Shown piece by piece: positions 16,884-23,855 of a stretch of 64,000 bases of DNA; position 1 is the stretch's first letter, and the number at the start of each line of letters is the position of its first letter. Made by a program: the position numbers and the translations under genes. This stretch comes from Lachnospiraceae bacterium UBA7143 (GTDB taxonomy: Bacteria > Bacillota > Clostridia > Lachnospirales > Lachnospiraceae), in the NCBI GenBank assembly GCA_002491905.1, contig DKWV01000038.1:1-64000 (forward strand). The letters run 5' to 3'. Below the pieces are notes generated by a model. That model was not told where the DNA came from, did not search any database, and was given only the letters and a program-made list of their open reading frames with translations.

Positions 16884-18290
16884 ATGGAGAGGGAGATGAA
16901 AACAAGGAACGGACATAAAACGTATCCACTGACGGTGGCGCAGAAGTTTCATATTTATTATATGGATTTCTGTCCCAAGAAGGAGGTTGTCAATATCGGA
17001 ACCAGCCTGACCATCGAATACGAACTGGACATTGATGAGCTGCGGCGGGCGGTTTACAAGGCGTATGAGCGCTGTGAGTCCATGCGGGTGCGGTTTACCT
17101 ATGATAAGAAGGAAGAGCAGTGGTACCAGTATGTGGCGGATAAGGAAGAGCGTGATATCGAGTATGTGGATTTCACGGGAAAGACGATGGAAGAGGCGGC
17201 AGGGATCATGACAGCCTGGACGCAGGTGCCCTTCCAGAGAGAGGACAGCCCCATGAACCGGGTCGTGATGATCAAGACGCCGGACGGCTGTCAGGGGCTC
17301 TATGTGCTGGGAGACCACATGCTGATGGACGCCCAGTCGCTGATCTGCTTTCTGCGGGACGTGATCGAGCTTTACTGTAATGTCAAGTTTGATTATGCCT
17401 ATCCGTTAGACATGCGTTCCTTTACGGAGCAGTTGGAGAAGGATCTGGCCTATGAGGCGGGGAGCAAAGCGCAGGCCAGGGACAGGGAGTATTTCCAGAA
17501 GCTGATCGGAGAGTCGGAGCCGATCTTTAACGGTCTCGAGGGACCGGGGCAGCTTGAGGAGGCCCGGAAAAAATTTCCCGGGACAAGGGCTGCTTTTTCG
17601 GCTACTGGCAATGTGGATTCGGCGCTTGACATTTTCCATCTGGAGGAGGAGCCGACCCAGAGGCTGATGCGTTTCTGCGAGGAGCAGCATGTCTCCCTGC
17701 AGTGCCTGCTGATTATGGGAATCCGCACATACCTGCAGAAGATGAACGGCAATGACGACGTGTCGATCAATGTGGCGTATGCCAGACGGGCAACCCTTCT
17801 GGAGAAAAAGTCAGGCGGTACAAGAATCCACTCTTTCCCGTTTCGGACGATTCTCTCAGAAGATCAGACTTTCATGGATGGTATTTTAGCGATCCGCAAC
17901 GGCCAGAACGAGGTGTTCCGTCACACGAATTACAATCCGGTGGAATATTTCGCCTACAGGAGCAAGCTCTACAATACGCCGCAGGGCGCCACTTACGAGC
18001 CGATGTCTTTGACCTACCAGCCCATGACGCTGCGGGAGAAGGGCTTGAACCAGCTCGGTGATATCCAGTATAAGACGAAGTGGTATCCCAACGGGGCGAC
18101 CACCCAGGCCATGTATCTGACGGTGATGCACCGTCCCGATGACAACGGGCTTGACTTTAATTTCGAGCATCAGGTGGCGGCTGTGAGCCGTGAGACGCTA
18201 GAGCGTTTCTACTATTATCTGTGTAAGATTATGTTTAAGGGAACGGAGAACCCGAATCTAAAGATTGGTGATATAATAAAGCTGATATAA
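16884..18290 (+). CDS. Stand-alone condensation-domain-like acyltransferase
   Basis: 468 residues of the NRPS condensation/PapA-like acyltransferase superfamily. The usual HHxxxDG motif appears as GDHMLMDAQS: the second His and the Asp are kept while the first His is Asp. GLDFNFEHQV near the C-terminus corresponds to the DFGW region. It has no carrier or adenylation domain; these are supplied as separate proteins by the next two genes. The start ATG at 16884 has only a weak ribosome site; the ATG at 16896, close behind GGAGAGGGAG, is an alternative. It probably joins an acyl group from the carrier protein to an amine or alcohol. Confidence 0.75.
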   Translation: MEREMKTRNGHKTYPLTVAQKFHIYYMDFCPKKEVVNIGTSLTIEYELDIDELRRAVYKAYERCESMRVRFTYDKKEEQWYQYVADKEERDIEYVDFTGKTMEEAAGIMTAWTQVPFQREDSPMNRVVMIKTPDGCQGLYVLGDHMLMDAQSLICFLRDVIELYCNVKFDYAYPLDMRSFTEQLEKDLAYEAGSKAQARDREYFQKLIGESEPIFNGLEGPGQLEEARKKFPGTRAAFSATGNVDSALDIFHLEEEPTQRLMRFCEEQHVSLQCLLIMGIRTYLQKMNGNDDVSINVAYARRATLLEKKSGGTRIHSFPFRTILSEDQTFMDGILAIRNGQNEVFRHTNYNPVEYFAYRSKLYNTPQGATYEPMSLTYQPMTLREKGLNQLGDIQYKTKWYPNGATTQAMYLTVMHRPDDNGLDFNFEHQVAAVSRETLERFYYYLCKIMFKGTENPNLKIGDIIKLI

Positions 18291-18362
18291 CGTTCGCGAT
18301 GGCAAACCGAAGGTTTTTCGAGCTTATACTGCGATAAACAGAGAAAAGGAGGTTGACATAAT

Positions 18363-18584
18363 ATGTTTGATCAGTTGGCGGAAATCATTACGAATTACGT
18401 GGAAGTGAAGAAGGAAGATATCAGACCCGACTCCCGGTTTATGGAGGATCTGGGTTTCTCGTCCTTTGATTTCATGAGTATGCTCGGGGAGGTGGAGGAC
18501 ACCTTTGACGTGGAGATTGAGGAGGAGAAAGCCGCAGGGATCCGCACGGTGCAGGAGGCGGTGGATTATCTCGAGAGTTTATAA
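18363..18584 (+). CDS. Acyl/peptidyl carrier protein
   Basis: 73 residues, full length for a free-standing carrier. The phosphopantetheine site is LGFSSFDFM, with Ser34 the probable attachment residue. Acidic helices follow (VEDTFDVEIEEEK). AAAGGAGG lies 10 bases before the ATG. It lies between the condensation-like enzyme and the adenylating enzyme and is presumably loaded by the latter. No phosphopantetheinyl transferase is encoded in the window. Confidence 0.9.
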   Translation: MFDQLAEIITNYVEVKKEDIRPDSRFMEDLGFSSFDFMSMLGEVEDTFDVEIEEEKAAGIRTVQEAVDYLESL

Positions 18585-18586
18585 CA

Positions 18587-18610
18587 AATTGAAAATTGAA
18601 ATTTTCAATT
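18587..18610. repeat. Perfect 11-base palindrome between carrier-protein and adenylation genes
   Basis: AATTGAAAATT (18587-18597) and AATTTTCAATT (18600-18610) are perfect arms with a 2-base centre. It is AT-only in the stem apart from two G-C pairs, without a T-run suited to termination. It could be an operator or an mRNA processing site inside the operon. Confidence 0.6.
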
Positions 18611-18666
18611 GCGAGATTTGTGCCAGTGCGTTGCCTGACACAAACTCGGAACCGGGAGGATAGATT

Positions 18667-20214
18667 ATGAACGAATTCAGCAGTACCATCAGGGAAATTT
18701 TAGTCAAGGCGTCCGAGGCGTACGGGCCGCAGGATGCAGTCCGCTACAAGGCGAAGCGCGATAAGGGAAACGGGAAGAAAGAGACGGTCGTGGAGGCAAA
18801 GACCTACAGACAGCTTCGGGAGGACAGTGAGCGCTTCTCGGCGGCTCTTGACAGTCTTGGCGAGCAGGGTTCCCATGTGGCGATCGTGGGAGACAACTCT
18901 TATCCGTGGATCGTGTCTTACTACGGCACGGTGAACGGCGGCAGTGTGGCGGTACCGCTCGACGCGAACCTTCCGGCGGAGGAGCTGTGCGAGCTGATCG
19001 ACCGGTCGGATGCGACGGTGCTTATCTATGATAAGGCGCGAGGGACGGTGGCGGCGCTTGCGAAAGACAAATGCCCGAAACTGAAATACTGGATTGCCAC
19101 GGAGCCGGAGGCAGCAGCGGATGCGCCAGAGGGAACGCTCCTTTTTGAAGAAGTTCTGAAAGCACAGGAGCCGGGTTATGCCCACAGTCCGCAGCCGGAG
19201 GATCTGGCCACCATCATGTTTACCTCGGGCACCACGGGCAAGAGCAAGGGCGTGATGCTGACCCACAGGAATCTGGCGGAGAACGCCACGGCGCAGGACA
19301 TGGGGTTTGAGCCGGGTATGGTACTGCTCTCGGTGCTGCCGGTCCATCACGCCTACTGCCTGAGCATGGATATCTTAAAGGGCATGTCTCTGGGATCGGT
19401 GATCTGCATCAACGATTCCCTGCTGCGGGTGTTAAAAAACATCAAGCTCTTCGAACCTAACATTATACTTATGGTGCCGCTGATGATAGAGACGTTTGCC
19501 AAGAAGCTGGAGGAGACGGACTGGCTGCCTGCGCCTCTCGTAAAGGCGAAGGTTTTCGGAAAACAGCTCCATACCATATGCAGCGGCGGTGCGTACTTAA
19601 ATCCCGATTACCTGAAACGGTTTGAAAAGTACGGGATTACCATTCTGCAGGGCTACGGAATGACGGAGTGTTCCCCCGTGATCAGCAGCAACCTGCCAAA
19701 CGAGAGAAAGGTGGGTTCCATCGGCAAATGCATGCCAAACTGCCAGGTAAAAGTGGTGGACGAGGAGCTTTGGGTGAAAGGTACAAGCGTTATGCAGGGG
19801 TACTATAAAATGCCGGAGGAGACGGCGGAGACACTGGTGGACGGCTGGCTTCGGACGGGGGATCTGGGATACGTGGACGAGGATGGGTTCCTGTTCCTCA
19901 CGGGAAGAAAGAAGAATCTGATCATCACGCCGAACGGGGAGAATGTTTCCCCCGAGGAACTGGAGAATAAGATCGGTGCGGCCCGTCTGGTGCAGGAGAT
20001 TCTGGTGAGAGAGAAGGACGGCGTGATCGAGGCGGAGATTTTCCCGGATCTGGAGTATGCCTCCAGGAAAAAGATTAAGGATGTGGAGGGGGAGATTCGA
20101 AAGACCGTTGACGCTTACAATGAAAAAGCGCCCCTCTATAAGCGCGTTGTAAGCGTGAAACTGCGAGACACGGAGTTTGAAAAGAATACCACGAAGAAGA
20201 TTAAGAGATTTTAA
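18667..20214 (+). CDS. AMP-forming acyl-activating enzyme (fatty-acyl/aryl ligase family)
   Basis: 515 residues of the ANL superfamily. Core motifs in order: FTSGTTGKSKGVML (A3), GYGMTECSPV (A5), TGDLGYVDEDGF (A7), GRKKNLIITPNGENVSPEE (A8) and the C-terminal catalytic Lys in NTTKKIKRF (A10). The overall look is that of long-chain acyl-CoA or acyl-ACP synthetases. Given the carrier gene 82 bases upstream it probably adenylates a carboxylic acid and loads the carrier. GGGAGGA precedes the ATG. The substrate cannot be read from sequence by eye. Confidence 0.88.
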   Translation: MNEFSSTIREILVKASEAYGPQDAVRYKAKRDKGNGKKETVVEAKTYRQLREDSERFSAALDSLGEQGSHVAIVGDNSYPWIVSYYGTVNGGSVAVPLDANLPAEELCELIDRSDATVLIYDKARGTVAALAKDKCPKLKYWIATEPEAAADAPEGTLLFEEVLKAQEPGYAHSPQPEDLATIMFTSGTTGKSKGVMLTHRNLAENATAQDMGFEPGMVLLSVLPVHHAYCLSMDILKGMSLGSVICINDSLLRVLKNIKLFEPNIILMVPLMIETFAKKLEETDWLPAPLVKAKVFGKQLHTICSGGAYLNPDYLKRFEKYGITILQGYGMTECSPVISSNLPNERKVGSIGKCMPNCQVKVVDEELWVKGTSVMQGYYKMPEETAETLVDGWLRTGDLGYVDEDGFLFLTGRKKNLIITPNGENVSPEELENKIGAARLVQEILVREKDGVIEAEIFPDLEYASRKKIKDVEGEIRKTVDAYNEKAPLYKRVVSVKLRDTEFEKNTTKKIKRF

Positions 20215-20235
20215 GAAGCCTCATAGAAGGACATA

Positions 20236-20277
20236 AAAAGACCGCCCTCCGCGTGATCGCAAGAGAGCGGTCCTTTT
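20236..20277. terminator. Bidirectional terminator
   Basis: Arms around AAAAGACCGCCCTC and GAGAGCGGTCCTTTT (one bulge) with A-run and T-run on opposite sides. It ends both the condensation operon and the minus-strand gene at 20283. Confidence 0.7.
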
Positions 20278-20282
20278 GATTG

Positions 20283-21011
20283 TTAGACGGTGAAATCGAA
20301 ATTCTTTCCGGGCATCGGAATGGTCGTCTCTTCCTTTACATTGTCCCAGTTAAAGTTCTTAATCTGTTCCAGCAGATCCTCCACGCTGTTTGCGGAGACG
20401 GTAGCGCGCTTGCTGTGCTCGTAGTTATATTTGTCCTGCACCTTGCCGGTCTTATCAGCCTCAGCTTCCTTCGCTGCCTCTTTTTTATTTTCGAGCATCT
20501 TATCCACGAATTCCTTCGTGCGCTCGCCGTTTTTCTCAAGCTCCGCGAAGTAGGATACCTGACCGTCCTTGCCGATGTTTACGCCGAGGGTTACAACCTC
20601 GTCCTCGCGGCCGGTCTCCTTTAACTCTTCCTTCATCTCACTGAGCTTGCCCAGTGACTCATCCAGAAGGGAGAGGTTCTGCTTCTTCACCTCGTCGTCG
20701 TTAGCCATCCGCTCCAGCTCTTCGGGATCGATCAGCACACTGTAGTCCTTGGAACCACGGGAGAGATATTCGGAAGCTTCATCCTCGTTCTCGTATTCGG
20801 CAACATAGAAGTCCGCATTGTTGTAGGTCTTTTTCAGCTCCTGCAGAAGAGCTTTCGCCTTGTCGCTCAACTGCACGGAATTGTTGGCTGTCTTCTTAGT
20901 GTTTTCAGCTTTTTTGTCGTCAGCTTTAGCGGTTTTTCTGTTCTGCGCTGCAGAGCTGTAAAGGTTCTTCTGCATTGCGTTGTAACTGCTGACACCGTTC
21001 ATATTGTTCAT
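20283..21011 (-). CDS. Conserved Lachnospiraceae hypothetical protein (DUF6033-like)
   Basis: 242 residues, no signal peptide or membrane helix. The N-terminus (MNNMNGVSSYNAMQKNLYSS) is followed by a Lys/Ala-rich linker and a LSDKAKALLQELKK segment. The rest is highly charged and helical (DPEELERMANDDEV, then a coiled-coil-like region about 120-200). It ends NFDFTV. I think it belongs to the DUF6033 group, but that is from memory of the pattern. The function is unknown. GGAGGGCG lies just before the ATG. Confidence 0.7.
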   Translation of the reverse strand: MNNMNGVSSYNAMQKNLYSSAAQNRKTAKADDKKAENTKKTANNSVQLSDKAKALLQELKKTYNNADFYVAEYENEDEASEYLSRGSKDYSVLIDPEELERMANDDEVKKQNLSLLDESLGKLSEMKEELKETGREDEVVTLGVNIGKDGQVSYFAELEKNGERTKEFVDKMLENKKEAAKEAEADKTGKVQDKYNYEHSKRATVSANSVEDLLEQIKNFNWDNVKEETTIPMPGKNFDFTV

Positions 21012-21176
21012 GTTGTTCGCCCTCCTTAGCTTTACCTGGTTACAATGTAAATCCGTTTACCTGTCGGTAGGTTTTCGGAGCCTGCCTCTTACTCTATATA
21101 TCGCCCGCCGGCAGAAAATTCTTTATAGGAGAAATGGGAAAATAGTCCTGCTTTTTTATTTTTTTACGAAGCAGTG

Positions 21177-21205
21177 TTGAAAGGTAATTAAAAGAAATAT
21201 ATAAT
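21177..21205 (+). promoter_or_regulatory. Sigma-A promoter for the Uma2 gene
   Basis: TTGAAA (21177-21182), 17-base spacer, TATAAT (21200-21205). AAAAAGGAGGCGG follows before the ATG at 21246. Confidence 0.65.
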
Positions 21206-21245
21206 AACAAAAAGTATTAAATTTCTGGAAAAAGGAGGCGGTTTT

Positions 21246-22100
21246 ATGAGTATTACTCTGGCGGATATCTTGCGGATCAAGGAAGAGCGGGGCTACAGTG
21301 TGGCGAAGCTGTCCGAGTACAGCGGCGTGCCTGTCGGGACGCTGCAGAAACTGCTCCGGGGGGACAGTGCGAATCCCAGAAAGGCCACACTGGATGCACT
21401 GGAAAAGGTGCTCTTCGGAGATGAAAAGCTTTATCCCGGCAAGGCGTACACCTACCAGATGGATTCACAGCCGGGGGCGCTCAACCAGCCGCGCATATAC
21501 GGGGCGGAGCGCATTTATGTGGAGCAGGGGGAGTACACTCTGCAGGATTATTATGCTCTGCCTGATGACAGAAGGGTAGAGCTGATCAACGGCTTTTTCT
21601 ATGACATGGCCGCGCCCTCGACACTGCATCAGCATATTGCCGGTATGTTTTATGCGTGGATTCAGAGATTTATTGAGGAAAATGATGGAGGCTGTATTCC
21701 ATTTATTTCGCCTGTAGACGTGCAGCTTGACCGCGATGTCAGCACGATGGTTCAGCCGGATGTGATCGTTGTATGCGACCCTAAAAAGGTGAAACATTTT
21801 GGTATTTACGGCGCGCCGGATTTTGTGCTGGAGGTACTGTCCAAGTCCACGAAGAAAAGAGATATCACCTTGAAGCTGGCGAAGTATATGGAGGCGGGGG
21901 TCAGGGAATACTGGGCGGTCGATACGGACAGGAGAATCCTGATCGTTTATCTGGCCGAGGAGGACGCAGTTCCCCATATTTACCCGCTTCAGGGGGAGGT
22001 CGGCGTACAGATTTACGGGGGGAGGCTGCAGATTGATCTGGAAAAGGTTGACCGCATCATTGACCAGTTTGGCAGCCTTCCCGGCGTGGGGGAAGAATGA
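21246..22100 (+). CDS. HTH-Uma2 fusion protein (DUF820 nuclease fold)
   Basis: 284 residues. Residues 1-60 are a helix-turn-helix of the Xre/Cro type (YSVAKLSEYSGVPVGTLQKLL, kept short here). Residues about 95-275 form a Uma2/DUF820 domain of the PD-(D/E)XK superfamily. The putative catalytic residues are in VQPDVIVV and PDFVLEVLSKSTKKRD, and REYWAVD follows. Uma2 proteins are common and mostly uncharacterised; DNA cleavage is predicted by fold, not shown. The fused DNA-binding domain is a variant worth noting. Its own promoter lies at 21177. Confidence 0.82.
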   Translation: MSITLADILRIKEERGYSVAKLSEYSGVPVGTLQKLLRGDSANPRKATLDALEKVLFGDEKLYPGKAYTYQMDSQPGALNQPRIYGAERIYVEQGEYTLQDYYALPDDRRVELINGFFYDMAAPSTLHQHIAGMFYAWIQRFIEENDGGCIPFISPVDVQLDRDVSTMVQPDVIVVCDPKKVKHFGIYGAPDFVLEVLSKSTKKRDITLKLAKYMEAGVREYWAVDTDRRILIVYLAEEDAVPHIYPLQGEVGVQIYGGRLQIDLEKVDRIIDQFGSLPGVGEE

Positions 22101-22124
22101 CGCGGGATACGGTCAAATCCTTCC

Positions 22125-22153
22125 TTGACAGTGTGTCCGTTTTATAGTATAAC
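22125..22153 (+). promoter_or_regulatory. Promoter of the Rrf2-family gene
   Basis: TTGACA (22125-22130), 17-base spacer, TATAAC (22148-22153). A TTAACATAGTAGGAATAT stretch downstream may be a self-regulatory Rrf2 site, by analogy only. Confidence 0.6.
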
Positions 22154-22234
22154 ATTCACATAAAGTATATTAACATAGTAGGAATATGGGAGAATTGAGA
22201 CAGCGGTTTTCGGAGACGGGAAGGGAGAGCAGGG

Positions 22235-22669
22235 ATGAAGATTTCCACAAAGGGCAGGTATGCGCTCAGATTAATGTTGGATCTGGCGGTCTATGACACT
22301 GGTGATCCGGTCAGGATCCGCGATATTGCAGCGAGGCAGGAGATCTCGGAAAAATATCTGGAACAGATCATTTCCATACTGAACAAGGCGGGATATGTGA
22401 AGAGCGTCAGGGGGCCGCAGGGCGGATATCATCTGATGAAGGATCCGGCGCAGTATACAGTCGGCATGATCCTGCGTCTGACAGAAGGATCGCTTGCCCC
22501 GGTGTCATGTCTGGAGGATGAGATAAACACCTGTGAAAGGCAGGAGGGGTGCGTTACCCTGCGGCTGTGGCAGATGTTGAACCAGGCGGTCAGCGATGTG
22601 GTGGACCGCGTGACGCTGGCGGATCTGGTGGAGTGGCATGAGGAGAAGAGCGGAAACTATGTAATTTGA
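22235..22669 (+). CDS. Rrf2/IscR-family transcriptional regulator
   Basis: 144 residues. The winged helix includes MKISTKGRYALRLMLDLA and SEKYLEQIISILNKAGYV, followed by the wing VRGPQGGYHL. Three cysteines (92, 100, 106, spacing CX7CX5C) match the Fe-S or redox-sensing cluster of IscR-like members. In other Firmicutes such genes often precede iscS/nifU; here none follows, so it may act in trans on Fe-S or cysteine metabolism genes. Confidence 0.9.
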   Translation: MKISTKGRYALRLMLDLAVYDTGDPVRIRDIAARQEISEKYLEQIISILNKAGYVKSVRGPQGGYHLMKDPAQYTVGMILRLTEGSLAPVSCLEDEINTCERQEGCVTLRLWQMLNQAVSDVVDRVTLADLVEWHEEKSGNYVI

Positions 22670-22691
22670 CGGCGCGGGTTTGCGCATATAA

Positions 22692-22737
22692 AAATCAGAA
22701 ACCTCAGCTCGGACGCGCTGAGGTTTCTGATTTCTTT
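22692..22737. terminator. Strong bidirectional terminator
   Basis: Perfect 17-base arms (22692-22708 and 22717-22733; core ACCTCAGC/GCTGAGGT) with an 8-base loop, AAA on the left and TTTCTTTTG on the right. It ends both the Rrf2 gene and the convergent small gene at 22754. Confidence 0.85.
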
Positions 22738-22753
22738 TGTATTTTTTGCAATT

Positions 22754-22981
22754 CTAAGAATATTCTCGTAAATTTACAAAATTCTGAAAAGGAAGGGCGT
22801 TTTTCGTGTACCCGGCGGTGCGGATTTCGATATTTCGACTCTGTTCCTTCTCAAATGCCTCATCCAGTACTTCGGAAAAGAATTTCTTGGCGAAGGTCTT
22901 GGAAGGGTTCTGTTTGGACTGGCGGTTTTTGTCTTCCGAAGCCGTCTTCGTCAACGGGTTGACCGCCATAACCGCTTCCAC
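22754..22981 (-). CDS. Small conserved-looking protein with uncertain start
   Basis: 75 residues from a GTG at 22981; charged and helical, with KTFAKKFFSEVLDEAFEKEQ then NIEIRTAGYTKNALPF. Codon use and the terminator immediately downstream support a real gene. The frame is open upstream for more codons (reading IYANEWTYK) but has no ATG, GTG or TTG there. A strong AAGGAGGG (complement of 23018-23025) stands 9 bases before an in-frame ATC (23008-23006). Either translation begins at the weakly preceded GTG or at a non-canonical codon. The function is unknown. Confidence 0.55.
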   Translation of the reverse strand: MEAVMAVNPLTKTASEDKNRQSKQNPSKTFAKKFFSEVLDEAFEKEQSRNIEIRTAGYTKNALPFQNFVNLREYS

Positions 22982-23426
22982 TTTATAAGTCCATTCATTT
23001 GCATAGATTGCGCTGATCCCTCCTTGGATTCATATTTGTGCGTTACTATGATATGGCCATATCCTTTACTGCACAGCGAACTCCTTGTTCTGTAAAAGAT
23101 ATCGGCAGGAATCCTTTTTACTTAACCCTATTTTAGCAGTTTTTAGTGAAAATGAAAAGAAAGTAGTCTAAAAAAATACATAAAAAATACAAAATGTACG
23201 ACAAAACAAACGAATAGACGATAAAAACAGACAACGGGAAGGGACGGTGGGTAAAAGGGAAGAAAGAAAAATGGATGGTTGACAGATGACTACCAATAAG
23301 CTATGATGAAAACATAAAAGGTAGGCAAATGTCAACCACACGCTGTGGACACGGTAACGGAGGCAGCGGAGCGGGCGTATACAGGAGGCCGTGAAAAGAG
23401 ACCGCGGAAAGGAAATGGGGGTATAT
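22982..23426. other. Intergenic region between the small minus-strand gene and blaI-like gene
   Basis: 445 bases without a recognisable gene. It contains the AAGGAGGG and ATC of the small gene, a perfect 14-base palindrome GATATGGCCATATC (23050-23063), an A-rich stretch (about 23150-23230), and the promoter and dyad of the BlaI-like gene at 23277-23337. Nothing else stands out. Confidence 0.6.
23277..23337 (+). promoter_or_regulatory. Promoter and dyad operator of the BlaI/M56 operon
   Basis: TTGACA (23279-23284), 17-base spacer, TATGAT (23302-23307): a near-consensus promoter. An inverted repeat, GGTTGACA..TACC (23277-23294) against GGTA..TGTCAACC (23320-23337), matches 15 of 18 positions and brackets the -10 element. 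This is where BlaI/MecI repressors bind their own promoters, so autorepression is likely. Confidence 0.7.
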
Positions 23427-23855
23427 ATGATCAGACTGTCGGAGGCAGAGTGGAAGGTAATGAATGCGCTGTGGGAGGAGGCACCGCAGACAATGATGCA
23501 GTTGACCCGCTGCTTTCAGGAGACCACGGGATGGACGAAGCATACGGTTATGACTTTTTTAAAACGGATGGAGGATAAGGGAGCTGTATATTATGAGGCG
23601 GGAGCGCGGGCGAAGCTGTACTATCCGAAGATTGAGCGGCGTGAGGCGGTTTTGCAGGAGACGGAGGAGTTTCTGGAGAGAGTATTTGATGGCCGGATGG
23701 GGCTGATGTTAAATACGATGGTGGAGCAGAAGGCGCTTTCAGGGAAGGAGATCGCGGAGCTTTACGAGATCCTGGAACGGGCCGAGAAGGCGCAGCAGGA
23801 TACGGATGGCGGACAGAATACTTCTGGAAAGGCGGTGGACGGATATGATACTTGA
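23427..23855 (+). CDS. BlaI/MecI/CopY-family repressor
   Basis: 142 residues from the ATG at 23427. In-frame starts at 23391 (GTG) and 23415 (ATG) are possible, but the GGAAATGGGGG spacing suits 23427. The winged helix is LSEAEWKVMNALWEE followed by TKHTVMTFLKRMEDKGAV, typical of BlaI. The C-terminal half is the dimerisation region. Its last codons overlap the start of the M56 peptidase gene (ATG 23845). Such pairs form signal-relay systems in which the peptidase inactivates the repressor. Confidence 0.9.
   Translation: MIRLSEAEWKVMNALWEEAPQTMMQLTRCFQETTGWTKHTVMTFLKRMEDKGAVYYEAGARAKLYYPKIERREAVLQETEEFLERVFDGRMGLMLNTMVEQKALSGKEIAELYEILERAEKAQQDTDGGQNTSGKAVDGYDT

Noticed and set aside
22692..22737. 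Long perfect inverted repeat considered as a mobile-element end
   Set aside because: It sits between two convergent gene ends with A- and T-runs, the normal form of a bidirectional terminator.
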